From positions 1,813,001 through 1,877,000 of the forward strand of contig NZ_CP041243.1 of the NCBI RefSeq assembly GCF_006547065.1: a stretch of DNA of 64,000 bases, given 5' to 3'. Made by a program: the position numbers and the translations under genes. Below the pieces are notes generated by a model. The model was not told the origin of the DNA. It searched no databases and saw only the letters and a list, made by a program, of their open reading frames with translations. Shown here one piece after another: positions 62,973 to 64,000 of the stretch (position 1 is the first letter of the stretch; every line of letters starts with the position of its first letter). The DNA is from Brevundimonas sp. M20. Its GTDB lineage: Bacteria > Pseudomonadota > Alphaproteobacteria > Caulobacterales > Caulobacteraceae.

Positions 62973-63949
62973 CCGCGGGCGGCCTTGGTGCGTTGCAGGT
63001 CCGCCAGCGCCCCGGCCAGCACATCGGCCCGGTCCAGATTGATGGCGGCTGTGCGGTCCGGCAGATCAGACAACCGGGTCCACAGGTCCGCCCATTTGGC
63101 GCCGGACGCGCCTTCTTCAAGAGCGCGCACCTTCACGGCGGCGATCAGGCGCTCCATCAGGGTTTCGAACCGCTCCTGTCCCTCGGCGCCGCGGAACTTG
63201 TCGGCGATGGCGAGGGCTTCGGCGCGGTCGACGTGCTCAGCGTTCACCCAGTCCTGCGCGATCTGATCGGCCTCCAGCGTCGCACCGGACGCCAGCGCCA
63301 GCGCCTGACCGGGCGAGCCGCCGGCCATGCCGGCGATGCGCGACGCCTCGGCCGAGGACACGCCGGTGCGATTGCGGACCATCTCCTCCAGCGCATGTTG
63401 CGGCCAGACCGGGAAGGCCAGACGGCGGCAACGCGACCGGATGGTGGCCAGCAGCCGGCCCGGCGCATGGGTGACGAGAAACAGCACGCCTCGTTCCGGC
63501 GGTTCTTCAAGAACCTTCAGCAAGGCGTTGGCGGCGTTCAGGTTCAGATCATCCGCAGCGTCGATGATAGCCACCCGATAATGGGCCTGGGACGGGCTCT
63601 TGGAGAAGAACTCCGGCAGGTCGCGCGCCTGATCGACCGAGATCGACTTCTTCGTCTTGCCGCCCTCGACCAGCCGCTCCAGCACCAGCAGATCCGGATG
63701 GGACTGGGCCGCGATCTGGCGGGACACAGGATCATAGGAGTCCGCGCCCAGAGGTCCGCGCGACGGGTTCGGCGCCGCGCCCAGCAGACGACGGGCCGCG
63801 CGGTAGGCGAAGGTCGCCTTGCCCGAGCCCTCCACCCCGCACAGCAGCCAGGCGTGATGCAGGCGGCCACGTTGCTGGGCATCGACAAAGGCGGCCTCGG
63901 CGGCGGCGTCCGGGATCAGGTCAAAACGGTCCCGAGGGTGCTCGCTCAC
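62969..63949 (-). CDS. holB: DNA polymerase III subunit delta'
   Basis: A 326-residue clamp-loader subunit. AWLLCGVEGSGKATFAYRAA (P-loop-like), SISVDQARDLPEFFSKSPSQ, YRVAIIDAADDLNLNAANAL, LKVLEEPPERGVLFLVTHAP and LLATIRSRCRRLAFPVWPQH (SRC motif) are delta' signatures. GTG start overlaps the stop of the upstream tmk gene. Assembles the sliding clamp on DNA. Confidence 0.96.
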   Translation of the reverse strand: MSEHPRDRFDLIPDAAAEAAFVDAQQRGRLHHAWLLCGVEGSGKATFAYRAARRLLGAAPNPSRGPLGADSYDPVSRQIAAQSHPDLLVLERLVEGGKTKKSISVDQARDLPEFFSKSPSQAHYRVAIIDAADDLNLNAANALLKVLEEPPERGVLFLVTHAPGRLLATIRSRCRRLAFPVWPQHALEEMVRNRTGVSSAEASRIAGMAGGSPGQALALASGATLEADQIAQDWVNAEHVDRAEALAIADKFRGAEGQERFETLMERLIAAVKVRALEEGASGAKWADLWTRLSDLPDRTAAINLDRADVLAGALADLQRTKAARG

Positions 63950-64000
63950 AGCAGCCGACCCTCAATGGCGGCCCAGACGCGAGCGGCCACCGCCTCCTCA
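63946..64000 (-). CDS. tmk: thymidylate kinase, 3' end only
   Basis: The last 17 codons of a gene entering from the right: EEAVAARVWAAIEGRLL-stop at 63946. This is the usual C-terminus of thymidylate kinase, which precedes holB in alphaproteobacteria. Assignment rests on this short piece and gene order. Confidence 0.75.
   Translation of the reverse strand, partial: EEAVAARVWAAIEGRLL

Overview
The window looks like a Caulobacteraceae chromosome, most likely Brevundimonas or a close relative. The DNA is very GC-rich, hemA is an ALA synthase (Shemin pathway), and the core gene orders merR-ihfA-fabH-plsX-yceD and glyA-nrdR-ribD-ribE-ribB-ribH-nusB-thiL are alphaproteobacterial. The genus is inferred from gene content, not from a search.

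The window has two halves that meet at a tRNA-Pro(GGG) gene (38672-38748). Left of it (1-38.2 kb) the DNA is accessory: regulators, short oxidoreductases, DoxX and NTF2-like proteins, three decayed genes (epimerase, AraC, ParB) and a molybdenum block. Right of it (38.8-64 kb) the genes are housekeeping.

1-12.2 kb: three paralogous AraC_N regulators (the third frameshifted), an SDR, a methyltransferase, DoxX, XRE/epimerase, a YkgJ Cys-cluster protein, an Atu4866-like protein, an NTF2-like protein and a ParB remnant. A shared 16-bp motif (TTGCCYRAWMYTMCGG) lies upstream of all three AraC genes and also upstream of a lone SDR at 36.1 kb. It probably marks one regulon.

12.2-32.1 kb: a nearly self-contained molybdenum block. 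It holds modABC (molybdate uptake) divergent from moaA-D-E-B-C-moeA (pterin cofactor synthesis), a short ModE-like regulator, xdhC and mocA (cofactor sulfuration and cytidylylation), and two exported molybdo-hydroxylases. One is a PaoABC-type aldehyde oxidoreductase. The other is an IorBA-type enzyme with its own di-haem cytochrome c. Two ModE-box-like palindromes sit at moaA and upstream of xdhC.

32.1-38.2 kb: divergent regulator/effector pairs (HxlR-AzoR, TetR-NTF2, TetR-aldo/keto reductase), a hemerythrin and an SDR. Several have clear operator-like palindromes.

38.7-64 kb: tRNA-Pro, merR-ihfA-fabH-plsX-yceD, a cytochrome bc1 chaperone, bamE with a strong terminator, the H+-pyrophosphatase hppA, the riboflavin/nusB/thiL operon, glyA, a small DUF6898-like gene, a methyltransferase, hemA, a valine-catabolism cluster (acyl-CoA dehydrogenase, HIBYL-CoA hydrolase, mmsB) interrupted by two exported methyltransferase-like proteins, hemB, then tmk(3' end)-holB-tatD-MBL hydrolase.
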